Assembly: GCA_905221605.1 (NCBI GenBank)
Contig: CAJNDS010002437.1
Coordinates: forward strand, 349,001-413,000
Length of the DNA: 64,000 nucleotides
Direction: 5' to 3'
Origin: Symbiodinium natans
Taxonomy: Eukaryota > Sar > Dinophyceae > Suessiales > Symbiodiniaceae
Shown here: piece after piece, positions 40,993 to 52,308 of the stretch
Layout: each line of letters starts with the position of its first letter
Position numbering within the stretch: position 1 is the stretch's first letter
Program-made: the position numbers and the translations under genes
Notes under the pieces: generated by a model
Told to the model about the DNA's origin: nothing
Seen by the model: only the letters and a program-made list of their open reading frames with translations
Databases searched by the model: none

Positions 40993-43123
40993 AGCGCAGC
41001 ACTCGCCATCGCACCCAGGTGAAGCTCCTGAGCCCGTGCAGGGGGGTGGGCTCTTCACTGCGCACGCAGAAGCTCAGCTCATTGTTCTCCAGGGGCCATG
41101 TTCTTTCTTGTCACAGCGCGCTTTTGAGAGAGCAACCCGAAAGGTGATCGTCTTTGTGGATGTCGTAGCGGAGCTTTCCATTCACCAACTGGCTGCACCG
41201 TGCTTGGAATACCAAGCCTTGCAAATCTGAGCCAGAAGTCAAACAGATGTTCCGTGTGTGCACAATGTTACGGCTACGCTGAGGCACGACGAGCGACTTG
41301 GAATGACATCTGATAAGGCTCTTGGTTAGTTGCTGTTCGTGGTAACCATAAATGTCGGTGTCGTCCTGAACAATGGCGGGATGGAGTCAGCTTCGACTGA
41401 CGACTTAGTGCGACTATCCTTTGCCAAGAGACATCTTGTTCATCTCTTCCTGCCTAGCTTTCCTCTTTAGCACATTGAAGGGTTGTTGGTTATCGTCATG
41501 GAAGGCGTCGAGATAATTACCAAGATGCAGCCACCGAAGCACCTACACTGCAGGTTCGACGCCTAACATCGGCCATTAGTTCGCGAATCTCTCGGGCGCC
41601 GGCGCTACGATGACTTCCCCGCTTCACGCGTTGAATCGGCACTGCTTCAAATTATTTGGCAAGTTTGGAGATTCCACGGCTGCAGTGGACATTCGTCTGC
41701 CAAAGAACGGCCGGCTGGAACCACGAACTCCTCGCCCATAGCTGTATATAGTGCATCGTGACGGAGGAATAGATGCGCCTACTTGAGCATCAAAATGCCT
41801 GTGGTCTTCTCAGAAAGCTCCAAAGTGCTGCACAGGAATATCAGTTGAGTACCTTGTACATGTAAATGGCCAACCAAGTAGCGATGAAACAGCGCAGTGC
41901 CGAAGCCAGCTGCAGGGGGACTCGTGTAAATTGCTGAACGGCTCACACGCCGAATGTCTGAGCCTGAGTTGCACCACATGGCAGACTCATGTTCAGTCCT
42001 TCCTGGGTGATGCCTCTGCCTTTCCTTGCAAGCTAGGTGGGACCTCATCCTGCATTCAGCTGGCAGCACGGAATGTGGCTTGACTCCGTTACACTTGTGC
42101 TACCTCACCTCTTCACCCATATTCATTGCCAGTCCCTCTCTGCCTGTTCTGAGTAGCTGAGGCTGATGAGTCAGATCAGGTCTGGCTTTTGAGAGGCGCC
42201 GATCCCCTGCGCAACTACTTCATGCGGTTGCCGCGGCTTGTCGCTGTTGCAGCTTCTCCTCCTGAATCTGCGCCAGGTGCCGTGTATGTTGTGACGGTGC
42301 GAGTGCAAAACCCTGCAGCGTGCAACGCGTGCAGCCCACCTTGGCAGGCCGCCGCGAGCGAAAGCTAGTTTCAAGCCCACTTTGCTTGAGGGCATCGTCA
42401 TCCTAGTCGTATGTTTGTCATGCAACACACTGAAGAAACTCCGGACATGTTGGGCCAAAGCCCAAGCTTCCCTCAACATTTACAGGTCATCCTCAAACTG
42501 GAGCAAGTGACATGGTCCGGAACCTGCTGGAAAGAGAAGCGCGCAAGCCGCTTTCATTAGCAGCATTTGCCAAGCATCACGCTTCGTGGATGTTCCGAGG
42601 TCATCAGAGGCACAAGGCTTCCAACTGGTGGGAGAGGCGCATGAATCTTTCTGGCCTTGTTGGTACAGCGCTTGGTCCACATGTACATCCCTGACAAGTA
42701 TGCTTGCCAATGCTACCCACTACGCATTCCCTCCACCCCTGAGTCACACATGCATATCTCAGGCAGCTGCAGGCAGCAGGAGTCAAGTAGCTAGCGCAGG
42801 TCGCGGACTTCGTTGTCGAGCCGAGCCTTTCTCAGCTTTGCTTTTGTGTTTTTTTACCGTTCTGACAGCAACCTCCAGCCTGGTCCCCCCTTCTCCTTGT
42901 CCTTCACTGCACGACAACTCGATAGCACCGCCCTGACTCATTGCCCTGACTTATTGTGTGTCAACCATGCACTCAGTTGGGTAGCTCACACTAGCGCACA
43001 GCATCTTACAGCAAAATGCAGAGTGAATTGAAGGGTTCGGCTTATGCTTCTCAGGTCCCACCGCCTTGGCGATTCCTCTGTGCTGCTGACTGTGAGGATC
43101 GACTTTGCGCCCCAGCTGACACA
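40993..43123. other. 2.1-kb repeat-free island, no gene identified
   Basis: No telomere-type unit, MITE or microsatellite. Open frames up to ~116 codons on both strands (for example 42586-42936 plus, 42171-42479 minus) without splice support. Possibly an unrecognised gene or intergenic DNA. Confidence 0.4.
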
Positions 43124-43220
43124 TATATCCCCCTTGGGAATTATCTTTTTCTTTTGTTTATATAGAACCTAAGAGGATATTAAGAATATTATGTTTATTA
43201 AGGTTCTAAGGGAAGTATAG
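43124..43220. mobile_element. MITE family C, copy 3
   Basis: TATATCCCCCTTGGGAATTA ... TTCTAAGGGAAGTATAG. Confidence 0.65.
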
Positions 43221-43308
43221 ACACAGCTAGAGATCGATGTCCTCCCGTGGGTCGCACTCGCGACACCAAAGTAGCGGACGGAGCCCAGAATGGCACCAGT
43301 CAAGATGA

Positions 43309-43469
43309 GGGGGTTTCCAAAAATAGGGGTACCCTCTTGGGGTTCCTATAATTATAAAAAGGATTATGGTCTTTCGGGGTATATACCCTTTTTGGGGGTT
43401 CCTAGAAATTTAATAAGGAATATAGTATGTAGGGGTATGTTGGGGTACCCCCTACTTTGGGAAACCTCC
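43309..43469. mobile_element. MITE family A, long variant
   Basis: GGGGTTTCCAAAAATAGGGG ... CCCCTACTTTGGGAAACCTCC; the interior is expanded by an extra GGGGTATATACCC-type palindrome. Confidence 0.7.
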
Positions 43470-43702
43470 AGATGCTCATCCTGTGCAAGGTGGCCAGGCT
43501 CCTCTTGCACGACCAAGTGGTGTTCACCGTGTCATCACCCAAGCAGGGCCAGGAGATACAGTTTGGGGTTTAGGGTTTAGGGTTTAGGGTTTAGGGTGTA
43601 GTGGAAATGCTGAAATGTGGTGCCGTGTCTCAAGGCCGCCTGGTTGGGAGCTGGACCCTCTCTTCTGCGAGTCGCCCGTGGCACAGGCTTCGGACCCGTA
43701 AA

Positions 43703-43804
43703 GGCGGTTGTCAAAATTATGGTCCCTTTTTGGATCCCTATTATGATAATACGGCCCCTAATATCTAGGGTACCCCAAAAGGGATCATAATTTTGACAGC
43801 CACC
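43703..43804. mobile_element. MITE family F (single copy here)
   Basis: GGCGGTTGTCAAAATTATGG ... CATAATTTTGACAGCCACC, 19-bp near-perfect inverted ends with GGTCCCTTTTTGGATCCC inside. Confidence 0.8.
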
Positions 43805-43868
43805 CAATAATTTAGAAACTTTCCATTAGATCAACAACCCTATACTTTGGCCCAACAAGAGATGATGT

Positions 43869-44745
43869 GGGGGATTGCCGAAAATAGAGGGTACCTTATT
43901 TGGGGGTCATTATTTTTATTACTATTATTATTATTATTACTATTATTACTACTATTATTATTACCATTATGATTACTATTCTTATTACTATTATTATTAC
44001 TGTTTTATTGTTACTATTATTATTACTATTATCATTATGAATGTTGAACCCTGTTTAGTGTTGCCCCCCCCCCCCCCCCCGAACAGCCGAACAGTCGAGA
44101 CTGGATTCTGCCTGTTTCGACGGCCCCGGGGGTTTATATGATTTTTATAGGGAGGAGTTTAAAAAAAAATAAAGGGATCCATATGAAGTGAAAAGGGATG
44201 AGCTTATCTGAGTTCAAAAGGGATCCATATGAATTTGAAAAGGGATGAGCTTATATGAATTTCAAAGGGGTCCGTGTGAATTGAAAAGGGATGCGGGATG
44301 AGTTTATATGAATTTAAACGGGATCCGTATGATTTTTCCAAATTCGGAGCCTCCGGGCCGGGGCCTTGACATAAAACAGGGTCCCAAATCAGTGCCATTA
44401 TTCGGGGCCGAGGGGTCTCCTGGACCACCCCCTTGTAAAATCATAAGGCCCGGCTTTAAGCCAAGATACCAAAACGTCCAAATTCGAGCCTCCGGGCCGA
44501 AACAAGCCCTAAATCCTTAAACAAAAATGCCGGATTTCGGGAACCGTTTGACTTTAAAGCGGGACCCCCAAACAGTCAGGATGTCTTGAATAACCCAGCC
44601 AAATTGACTTTATAGAGGAGGCCCCTACCAAACAGGGTCTAACATTATTATTGTTGTTATGATTGTTATCATTATTATTAGTATATGTAAAAGGGAATCC
44701 TACTATTTGGGGGTTGTACTATGGGTTCCTTATTTTCGGAAACCC
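43869..44745. mobile_element. MITE family A split by a ~780-bp insert
   Basis: Left half GATTGCCGAAAATAGAGGG...TTATTTGGGGGTC ends at about 43908. Right half AAGGGAATCCTACTATTTGG...TTATTTTCGGAAACCCC runs 44691-44745. Together they make one family-A element. Between them are an (ATT)n microsatellite (43905-44037), a C14 run, a ~48-bp tandem repeat (44174-44336) and a piece with CCTCCGGGCCG occurring twice (about 44347 and 44487). Confidence 0.65.
44174..44336. repeat. ~48-bp tandem repeat, 3.5 copies
   Basis: Unit AGGGATCCATATGAATTTGA + AAAGGGATGAGCTTATATGA; copies begin at about 44174, 44219, 44267 and 44320. Confidence 0.75.
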
Positions 44746-45671
44746 CATATGGTGCGCAGTGATGCTTGACCTCTCTGTCAGGCAGCAATGTTGGGCTTGA
44801 AAGCCCCCCCGATCTGTTCCTCAACAACGGCAACTCTGACAGCGGAATGCTCAGCAAATCCGAATCTTACGTGTCGTAAGAACTATATGACTATATGACT
44901 ATGATAGTACTGATAAGAACCGTAACAACAATAGCATCACCTCCCAACACCACTTGGAGATGGCCTAAGGTCTATGAGATGGCTTGGACCCCGGAGAGCA
45001 GAAGTGCTGCCCATCCGGGTTTTTGCGGCTGCGGTTGCCGTGACTATGTAGCTGAAAGCTGAGGACTTGCCACCACTCTCCAACCCACAGCTGCAGCTCA
45101 GTCCGCCGCCTAAGTACTGTATACTCAGATGCCCGGCAACTTGGATGATCGTGGGTACCTAGCCCGGTGGTGGTCAGATGCAGTCAGGACTGGAGGGTAT
45201 GGCACCTGAGTTCGGCCTGTGGCAAGCAAAGAGGAGAGGGTGAAGCACCTCCATGTAACACGCCTCAGCACTTGGGCGTTCAGTTGCAGGACCGAGTGGC
45301 TCAGCATTCTCCAAGAGGCCCATGGTATGACGAATCAGCAACCTGAAGCCTAGTCTACATCATCATACCACCTCATAAGTCATAGCCTTAGGAAGGCTTT
45401 ATGTGCTTCCCCCTGAAGGTCTCCACCGCGTGGCTAGCTCAGCATGGGCTTCTGGCTTTTATTCGATTCCAGAGTTTGGTGTGTTTGGGGCTTGGGGCGG
45501 CTTTGCCGAGTTGAGCTCAAAGGTCCGCCCTGCCTTTCGAGTTCAGCGTGGAAGTCCGGCGTCGCCGGGGGCCCCTCCTACCATGCATCATGCCGCCTGA
45601 TTGCTGTTCATTGTGGGACAAGGCAGTGGCCAGTCTGTGCTAACGGTCTCAGCTGGCAAGGTCCAGGCCGC

Positions 45672-45706
<35 letters not shown>

Positions 45707-47636
45707 GTATTTTGTTGCGTGTCGCGCGCGATGTCTCGGCTACCTAGTTTACGCAGAGGCATACGAGGTGATGCCCAACATGGCGCCCAACTGTGAGCTT
45801 GCCATCTCATCTGCCGGGCACTCAAGTACTAGTTCGACTGGTAGTGCGGACTTCTCCATTCACACACTCAAGCTCAAGAGCTTCAGGCCTCACTGGCATC
45901 GCTTGCTGCAATGCGGCTGTCATTGCGACCATCTGAAAGTGCGCACAGCTTGAATGCCTTGTCCTGGGATAGAACTTGATAAGACATTCTGCAGCAGTTT
46001 GCTCTGGGAGTGCAAGACAGGTGTAAATGCCTACGTGAACAGCATCTGGATACGGCCGGCACCACAGAAAAGCGTGCAGACTCAGTGCAGACTTGCTGGT
46101 TGTGGTCATCGGTTCCAGGCTCGAAAAACACCCGAAGCCCCAGAAACCTACCTCCAAACCCTGAACCCTAAGCCCTAAACCCTAAACCCTACAACCTAAA
46201 CCCTAAACCCTAAGCCCTAAACCCTAAACCCTAAACCCTAACCCAGAAAGCTCTGAAAATCGCGTTAATCGCAGGTCATCCTTGCCTTATGATTTTCGAG
46301 GCTGCTCTTTGCTCTGGGAGGCAACGGGGTGTAAGTCGAATATGAACTGGAATGGGGGAGGGGTCCGAAATTAGGGTGTTTGGAGTTTAGGGTTTAGGGT
46401 CAGGGAATTCCCTTCTACTAGGACCCATTTCGAGGCCAAAACTTGGGGTACCATGTTCTCATAAACTCCCACTCAGGGTTTAGGGCTGGAGGTATTCAGG
46501 CAGTGATGAAAGGCGTCTGGGCTTTTAAGTTGTATCTGTCTAGGCCATGCACCAGGGAGCAGTGCAGGCTTCATTCGGTTGAAAGCAACTTGCCAACATT
46601 TTACCCATGGAATCTGTGTCCTCTTGGTTTTCTCCCCTATACGTTCGCTGCAGACAAGAAACATCAAGCAACAGACGTTGACGGGAACATCTCCAGAAGA
46701 CAATCTACGGATTGCTTCCACATTGCCATGGTAGTTCCTATCCGAATAGTCTGCTCGAAGGAAGCAGTCCCCCATTTGGGCATCGTGAGATGGCCCAATG
46801 CTGTAGCATCCTGACGGGGGGGTGCACTCATTGCTGGCAGAACTTGACGGCAAGGAGCCAGCAGCTCGCGCAGCATCAAGACCGGAGGACTGCTGCTTCG
46901 GCACTGGATGAGTTGATGATGCCTGTGCTGTCGACGAAGTAGGTTACCCACGGTCATCTCGTCACCGTCCTACTGCTAGGGAAGAATCTTGGCAGCACCC
47001 TTCCGGTGCGAAATCACCAGTCTGACAGTCTGAGGTGACAAGGCGTGAAGTGACTTTGCACGTCTCTCAGCAGGATCCCGCGTTCCGTTTCGCTGGCGAG
47101 CCAAGCTGCGTCGGACAGCAGCTACCTCGGAAGTCTGACTGCAGCATACGAAGCTTACGTGCGTACCACTGTTGTGTGCGCCTGAATGACGGTGGCAGGT
47201 TGAATGAGCTCACACTTTTTGGCGTACTGCATGGCGCCCGGATGGCAGATTCCCTGTGCGCAGTCCTGTAGGATCTTTATCCATAAGCGCAGACGTGCAA
47301 GCATGAAGCAGGGCAGTCCTGGGACATTCTGGTGCAGCGAGGCTTGACACATCTATCAAGGACCAAGTGACCCTGTATGTGGCCAATTTCACTGTGCTCG
47401 CATCTCAGCCCTCGGAACGCCATTCAAGTTGGAAGGCCCTGGGGCTCCACAATGCCCTCAAGAAGCCTCCCTGAACCTAGATAGTTGCCAGCTCTCAGTC
47501 GCCTTCAATAGGAGATTGGAATCGGGTACCTGGTTCCCTAATGCCCGAATGCCCTAAACCCTAAGCTCCTAAACCCTAGCCCTAAACCCTAAACCCTAAA
47601 CCCTAAACCCTAAACCCTAAACCCTAAACCGCGAAG
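44746..47636. other. Mixed block, no supported gene
   Basis: Contains (CT)n at 45672-45711, CCCTAAA tracts at 46159-46243 and 47551-47629, and a MITE-A copy with a TTTAGGG insert. ORFs at 45444-45953 and 46443-46904 are unsupported. Confidence 0.4.
46357..46470. mobile_element. MITE family A with internal TTTAGGG
   Basis: GAGGGGTCCGAAATTAGGG ... GGGGTACCATGTTCTCATAA; two TTTAGGG units (46384-46399) sit inside it. Confidence 0.5.
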
Positions 47637-48166
47637 TAGGCCCCCATTCATCCGACTTGACACAGACTCCACGGGGGGCGAAGTGAGGCCTCGGCCACCG
47701 TATGTTGCCAAGGAGAGCCGATGGGAGGTGGGCTTAGGGTTTAGGGTTTAGGGTTTAGGGTTTAGGGTTTCGGGTTTAGGGTTTAGGGTTTCGGGTTTAG
47801 GGCTTAGGGTTTTGGGTTCTTAGGGTTTAGGATTTGGGAACTTCAGGGGTTGGAAGATTTCTGGGGTTCAGCGTCGGTGTACGAGTCAAGAAGTCTCCTA
47901 GCTTCCTTTCGGGCAAGGGTCGGCATCCAGGATTTCGGGTGGTAGACGAAACGGAACATAAAGTCGCCCAAGGATTAGGGTTTAGGGGTTTAGGGTCTAG
48001 GGTTTAGGGAGGGTTTGGGGTTTTGGGTTCCTGCAGGTCCGTCCCACCGGGCAAACTGTGCTCGAATCCGACCCAAGAAGCGCATGCAGTCTGTCAGGGT
48101 CCTTCCCTCCACACTGAGTTTTGGGGTGTGCTGGGCTCCGGGTCTCCTAGCTCTTTAACAGCTTGA
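47637..48166 (+). CDS. Three-exon gene (5' incomplete), phase-perfect, unknown protein
   Basis: Exons 47637-47738 (RPPFIRLDTDSTGGEVRPRP...YVAKESRWEVGL), 47872-47979 (VGVRVKKSPSFLSGKGRHPG...VVDETEHKVAQGL), 48037-48166 (SVPPGKLCSNPTQEAHAVCQ...FWGVLGSGSPSSLTA, stop TGA 48164). Both junctions are GG|GTTTAGGG...TTCAG|C and GG|GTTTAGGGG...CTGCAG|G, with the donor inside a TTTAGGG unit and a leftover GG completed to Gly each time. Exon lengths 102, 108 and 130 fit the frame exactly. Basic, proline-containing protein. An upstream piece at about 47496-47523 (SVAFNRRLES) may belong. One of the best models in the window. Confidence 0.6.
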
Positions 48167-48500
48167 CTCTTGATCTCAAGTGTTGGGCTCTTTGGGAGAT
48201 GTTCCAGGTTCGCCATCCCCGCCCTAAATCCCTCAACAAGTAAGCCCTGAAACCCTCATTTCCTTCCCCACCTCCCCCCCAAAAAAAACAAAGAAAGAAC
48301 AAACTCAAAATAAACCTAAGCCGTCCCAAACCCCTCCAACTGAAGCCCTGCGATCTTCAACTCCCCGAAACTCCTGCACACCCCCTTAAAGCCCTAAAAC
48401 CCAAAACTCCTAAGCCCTCAACCCTAAACCCTAAACTCCTAAGCCCTAAATCCTCTAAACCTTCAACTTCCCCCCCCCCCCTCACCGATTGCCCCGAAAG

Positions 48501-48602
48501 AGGTGGCGCTGCTCCGTTCTCGGAGCGGCCTCGCGCCCATCAAGGAGGACCACGGGATCGGCCTACCAGGGCCACAGCCTCGGAAGCAATCTGACATTAG
48601 GG
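48501..48602 (+). CDS. Candidate exon
   Basis: CCCGAAAG|AG ... ATTAGG|GTTTAGGG. Reads EVALLRSRSGLAPIKEDHGI then GLPGPQPRKQSDI; another frame is also open (RWRCSVLGAASRPS). Follows a decayed CCCTAAA stretch (48355-48475). Confidence 0.35.
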
Positions 48603-49325
48603 TTTAGGGTTTAGGGTTTTCTACCATTATTTGTTCTATTTGTTATTGGTATTAGTGATTGTTCTTCTTTAGTAAGTTAGTAGCGTTGGTACAACTATTG
48701 TGGTTGTTACTAGGTATTCTTATTCAATAGCGTCATGCATATTGTTCTTGTTGCTGTGATTCGTTATTGTTGTTAGTGTAAAATGTATGACCTCCACCTC
48801 AGCAGCGGGGCCGGCCCAACAGGGGAGTGTAGCGTGCGCATCGCAGACGAAGGAAAGCCTAATGTCGCTTGGTGCAGCGCCGCGCACGGGAGATTTGCGG
48901 TGGTCAGGGTCCCAGGGAGTTAAGGGGGGTTCCAAGGAACGCGCTGACGAGTCAAAGGAGGTCTCGGGGTGAGGAGGGGGTCCCAGTACCAGGGCAAGGT
49001 CCCGAAAACGGTCGCCCATATTTCATCTCTGTGGGAGACGCCGACAGGCTGGATCCCGCGCCATCGGATTGCGGCTCCTCCAAGCGGTTTGGGCAAGTTC
49101 CGGTGCTGGATGGCAAATGTCGGACTAGATTTTGGTCGGAGGCCGATGTGTATACTCTTTACCTATATGCTGTGGGTAATGTTTTTATTTAATTCCTCTT
49201 ACTACTCTTACTGTCAAACACATTGTTGTTCCCAAGCATGAAGCCCCAAGCTCGAGTCGTGCGTCTCAAGGCCAGGAGCCTTTGGTGGCCTTGTTGTATC
49301 CGCGCGGGCCTCGGAGTATGTAGCC

Positions 49326-49382
49326 CCAAACCCTAAACCCTAAACCCTAAACCCTAAACCCTAAACCCTAAACCCTAAACCC
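49326..49382 (-). repeat. (CCCTAAA)8 array
   Basis: Immediately upstream of the first exon at 49413. Confidence 0.95.
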
Positions 49383-49412
49383 CACTATCAAGAAGGGATC
49401 TCGGGCTCATCG

Positions 49413-50085
49413 ATGCACCTGATGCGAACTAATGGACAGGCAGAGCAGTTCTACAGCAACTTGGAAGCCGGAGCAGTCAACGAGCGCAGGCCTTACCCCC
49501 ACATACAACCAGTACACAGAGGCAGACAGAGGGCTTGGGTGCTGCAGATATGGGGTGTTTCCGAAAAAAGGGGTACCTTGTTGGGTCCTTATTATAGGGG
49601 AATCCTAATACATATGGGTGTCTTTATTAGGGGGGCCCCTTTCTCTCGTATTCTCCCCATAAGTCATGGAGTCTCTGCTGAGGCTCTCCTTCCACATGCG
49701 AGTCACGGTGCCACTCCTCCAGGACAGCGTGCTCAGGGCAGGGCGCTCGGCAGTCTCAAGCCCGTTCACGCGAAGGTAGGAGAACCAAGTAGTTTGGGAT
49801 GTTCCCCCTTATACTAACAGTCCTTAATGGATTCTTATACCCTGGTATTATTCCTTTTAAGGAACATCCCAACAAGTAGTATGTAAATCTATCAGCTGTG
49901 TTCTGCTGCTTTGTAGCGGTAACATTGTGGCGAAGGGCAAAGCAGGAAGAGGATGGAAGAGGTCACGTGGCCTTCACATAGGTGATTCTTCCACCGGGCT
50001 TTACTTTGCAGCAGTTCGACTACTTCGAAGGTGCCGAGAGCTTAGGTGGAGGAGCAACGCAGAGTCATGTTCGCATCCGTGTTGA
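49413..50085 (+). CDS. Three-exon gene, ~147 aa, introns formed by MITE A and MITE D
   Basis: Exons 49413-49554 (ATG; MHLMRTNGQAEQFYSNLEAG...RAWVLQIW), 49664-49775 (MESLLRLSFHMRVTVPLLQD...RAGRSAVSSPFTR), 49896-50085 (CVLLLCSGNIVAKGKAGRGW...LHIGDSSTGLYFAAVRLL, stop TGA 50083). Junction 1, G|GTGTTTCCG...CATAAG|TC, is exactly MITE-A copy 13 (49555-49663). Junction 2, AG|GTAGGAG...TATCAG|C, contains MITE-D copy 1. Both are in phase. The last exon is open for 62 codons. Basic, arginine-rich C-terminus. No domain recognised; the true start may lie further upstream. Confidence 0.55.
49555..49663 (+). mobile_element. MITE family A occupying an intron exactly
   Basis: Left GGTGTTTCCGAAAAAAGGGG, interior GTACCTTGTTGGGTCC...GGGAATCCTAATA, right TCTCGTATTCTCCCCATAAG. 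5' GT and 3' AAG coincide with the phase-matching exon borders of the gene at 49413. Confidence 0.7.
49794..49872. mobile_element. MITE family D, copy 1
   Basis: TTGGGATGTTCCCCCTTATA ... TTAAGGAACATCCCAA; interior CTAACAGTCCTTAATGG. Confidence 0.8.
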
Positions 50086-50411
50086 GTTGTTCTCGTGAGA
50101 ACACATGGATGCTTGACAGACAGGTCTCACGTCACTTCGCCAGGAATCCAGCAGCCAGCGCGGCAGCCTTGAGAACTGCTTAGTCGAAGCAGGGAATTCA
50201 GCTCAACATGCTTCGATGTAAAACTTTTCGGAGCGGCCAGCATACCATGGATGGGCCGTTTCGACTTGCAAGAAAACGGCATCAGTACTGGCAGAAGTGA
50301 GAGCAAGAGGGAAGGCGCAAAGAGTGAGAAGATTCAGTTGAAGCAGCTGCGTGTGCCCCAGGCAGTGATGACGTCCAGGTCCAACATGCACCGGGCTTAC
50401 GACTGAATCAT

Positions 50412-50524
50412 GGGTAGTTCTCGAAATCGGGGTCCCTTTCTGGGACCCTCATTTTTGCGGGTGCTGTTCTAAGGCGTACTATACATCGGGGACCTAAGTA
50501 GAGACCCTGATTTAGAGAGCTGCC
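50412..50524. mobile_element. MITE family G (single copy)
   Basis: GGTAGTTCTCGAAATCGGGG ... CCCTGATTTAGAGAGCTGCC inverted ends. The next open exon starts just after it (GACGGCAG|CTT, 50541). Confidence 0.65.
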
Positions 50525-50540
50525 TTCATGATGACGGCAG

Positions 50541-50786
50541 CTTCCTCAAGTCACCAGTTCTGGCTTTAATGGCTTCGTGCTCAAGAAGCAGCAGTTCCAG
50601 TTCCACCTCACTCTAGTTCTTTCCGTTCTCTGTCTTTTCCCGACTTCAGTGTCCAGCTATCGGAAACCCGCAGCCAAAAGTGGAGGACAGAAGTCTTTGG
50701 AAGTGACGCCCCTGACGGCATGGCTGCATGGTTGCACAAGGCTTCTCCGGCAGTCTAGGCTTTCCAAGGATTACAATCAGTTTTAG
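50541..50786 (+). CDS. Open exon after MITE G, 81 codons to stop
   Basis: CAG|CTT at 50541: SSGFNGFVLKKQQFQFHLTL...VLSVLCLFPTSVSSYRKPAA...RLLRQSRLSKDYNQF, TAG 50784. A donor TCTA|GTTCTTTC inside could shorten it. Polar N-terminal part followed by a hydrophobic stretch. Not recognised. Confidence 0.35.
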   Translation, partial: LPQVTSSGFNGFVLKKQQFQFHLTLVLSVLCLFPTSVSSYRKPAAKSGGQKSLEVTPLTAWLHGCTRLLRQSRLSKDYNQF

Positions 50787-50944
50787 ATGCATTAAGTATA
50801 TCAACTACATTAGTCTTATGAGCTAATATTCAAATATGTCTACAGAAAATATGTGTGAGATAATTTTATCCACAGTATCATGTTGGAGACTCAGGGTATA
50901 GTTAGCCATTGGGGCTGGAGGGGAAATTGCCCTGAAGTTTGAAG

Positions 50945-51831
50945 ATAGCTTTGACAAGTATCAATGGCGACAAGCCGTCCCAGAACGCTGGTTCTGAGAA
51001 CCTTTCTGAGCTGCTTTTGGTTTCTGAAATCGATCAGGAATGGTATCTTGCTCGATCCTAAACCCTAAACCCGAAACCCTAAACCCTAAACCCTAAACCC
51101 TTCAATGCCGTAGCTTGCAAATCAGCTGAACAATGTCGAGCGGCATCTGGCAGCCGAACTTCCTTCAATGACAAACAGGCACCGAAAAGTTCCCTAAACC
51201 CTAAACCCTAAACCCTAAACCCTAAACCCTAGGTAGAAATCCTGATGCTGCGAATCCTGGTCGTGCGTGGCTCAGACCCTCATGAGGGCCGCCCTTTCTC
51301 CATAGGGATGCTTAGGGCCTGCTTGGAGGTTCGTGGTACTTTATAACCCGAGTATAACTGTACCTATAACCCGATTATAAGCCATTAGGGCACTTAAAGG
51401 GCTTATATGTGGGTTACAAGTACAGTGATAATTGGGTTATAAGTACCATGAACCTCCAAGTAGCTACCTGTTGAGATTCTGTGCTTTTTGAGGGTGCCAC
51501 TGGATCAGCAGAAGGGCTGGACCCCAAACCCCGTATCGCTAGCATTGGGTTATAAGCACCATGAACCTCCAAGTGGGCTGCCAAGGACTCTTCGGTGGAA
51601 GAGTTGCTGGAGTTCCGGATAAGGGTCCGCAACCCCACGGAGGATCTGCGGCAGCTGGCAGGGGGCCATGCTGGTACCGCGAACCCAGCATCCCGCATGG
51701 GCCCTAAACCCTAGACACTAAACCCTAACCCCTAAACCCTAACCCCTAAACCCTAAACCCTAATCCTGAATTGGCAGGAGTTGCCAGAGATGTACCAGGA
51801 TCTGAATCGTTCCCTAGCTGCACACTTGTAA
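50945..51831 (+). CDS. Six-exon gene with 41-135-nt introns (5' incomplete), unknown protein
   Basis: Exons 50945-51049 (ALTSINGDKPSQNAGSENLS...SEIDQEWYL), 51114-51188 (LANQLNNVERHLAAELPSMT), 51233-51328 (VEILMLRILVVRGSDPHEGR), 51464-51532 (LPVEILCFLRVPLDQQKGWT), 51574-51669 (WAAKDSSVEELLEFRIRVRN), 51778-51831 (ELPEMYQDLNRSLAAHL, stop TAA 51829). All five junctions are phase 0. Introns: 51050-51113 GC donor, CCCTAAA; 51189-51232, 44 nt, GTTCCCTAAACCC...CCCTAG; 51329-51463 MITE-B copy 3; 51533-51573, 41 nt, right end of a MITE-B; 51670-51777 GC donor, CCCTAAA. Charged, mostly helical protein with repeated (V/P)VEIL. No family recognised. Strongest case for introners acting as introns. Confidence 0.6.
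51322..51463 (+). mobile_element. MITE family B, copy 3, used as an intron
   Basis: CTTGGAG|GTTCGTGGTACTT ... AAGTACCATGAACCTCCAAG (to 51460) then TAG|. Inverted ends of about 45 bp. GT is seven bases inside the left end. Confidence 0.8.
51544..51573 (+). mobile_element. MITE family B, right-end fragment, used as a 3' splice site
   Basis: ATTGGGTTATAAGCACCATG + AACCTCCAAG; the last AG is the acceptor of a 41-nt intron. Confidence 0.65.
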
Positions 51832-52080
51832 GGGACCAGAGAAGCCGGGAGTTGACGGCCCACCCAGTACTTCGGGGTTTGGGGTTTAGGGTTTAGGGAA
51901 AAGGGAAAAGGGTTTAGGGTTGAGGGTTGAGGGACGTCACCAGGCTGGCTCGTGGAGACGCTCGATGCAGCGCGCTGAGATACTTCTGATCATCGCCTTG
52001 CGCCTTACTTGCCTTGACTCGAGGCGACTTCTGGGCTCGTGGTGAACTCAAACAAGCTGCCACCTCCCCAGCTTGGCTCA

Positions 52081-52188
52081 AAAACCCTAAACCCTAAGGC
52101 CTAAGGCCCTAAACCCTAAACCCTAAACCCTAAACCCTAAACCCTAAACCCTAAACCCTAAACCCTAAACCCTAAACCCTAAACCCTA
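52081..52188 (-). repeat. (CCCTAAA)n array, ~14 units
   Basis: Left partner of a CCCTAAA - 114 bp - TTTAGGG arrangement with the array at 52303. Confidence 0.95.
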
Positions 52189-52233
52189 ATCCTGTATTCC
52201 TTGCCATCATGCCTGGGTCACGCTCCTCTGCAG

Positions 52234-52308
52234 ATCAGGCCCAAGGCAGATTCGGGCAGTAGCGGCATGAGCCAGCTGGAACCCCACACTACTACGGCTT
52301 GTCTTAGG
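52234..52308 (+). CDS. Candidate exon between two opposed telomere-type arrays
   Basis: CTCTGCAG|ATC ... CTTAGG|GTTTAGGG: IRPKADSGSSGMSQLEPHTT. Phase 0 at both ends. Gene not resolved; the next array ends in sequence whose acceptors do not give a clean continuation. Confidence 0.4.
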
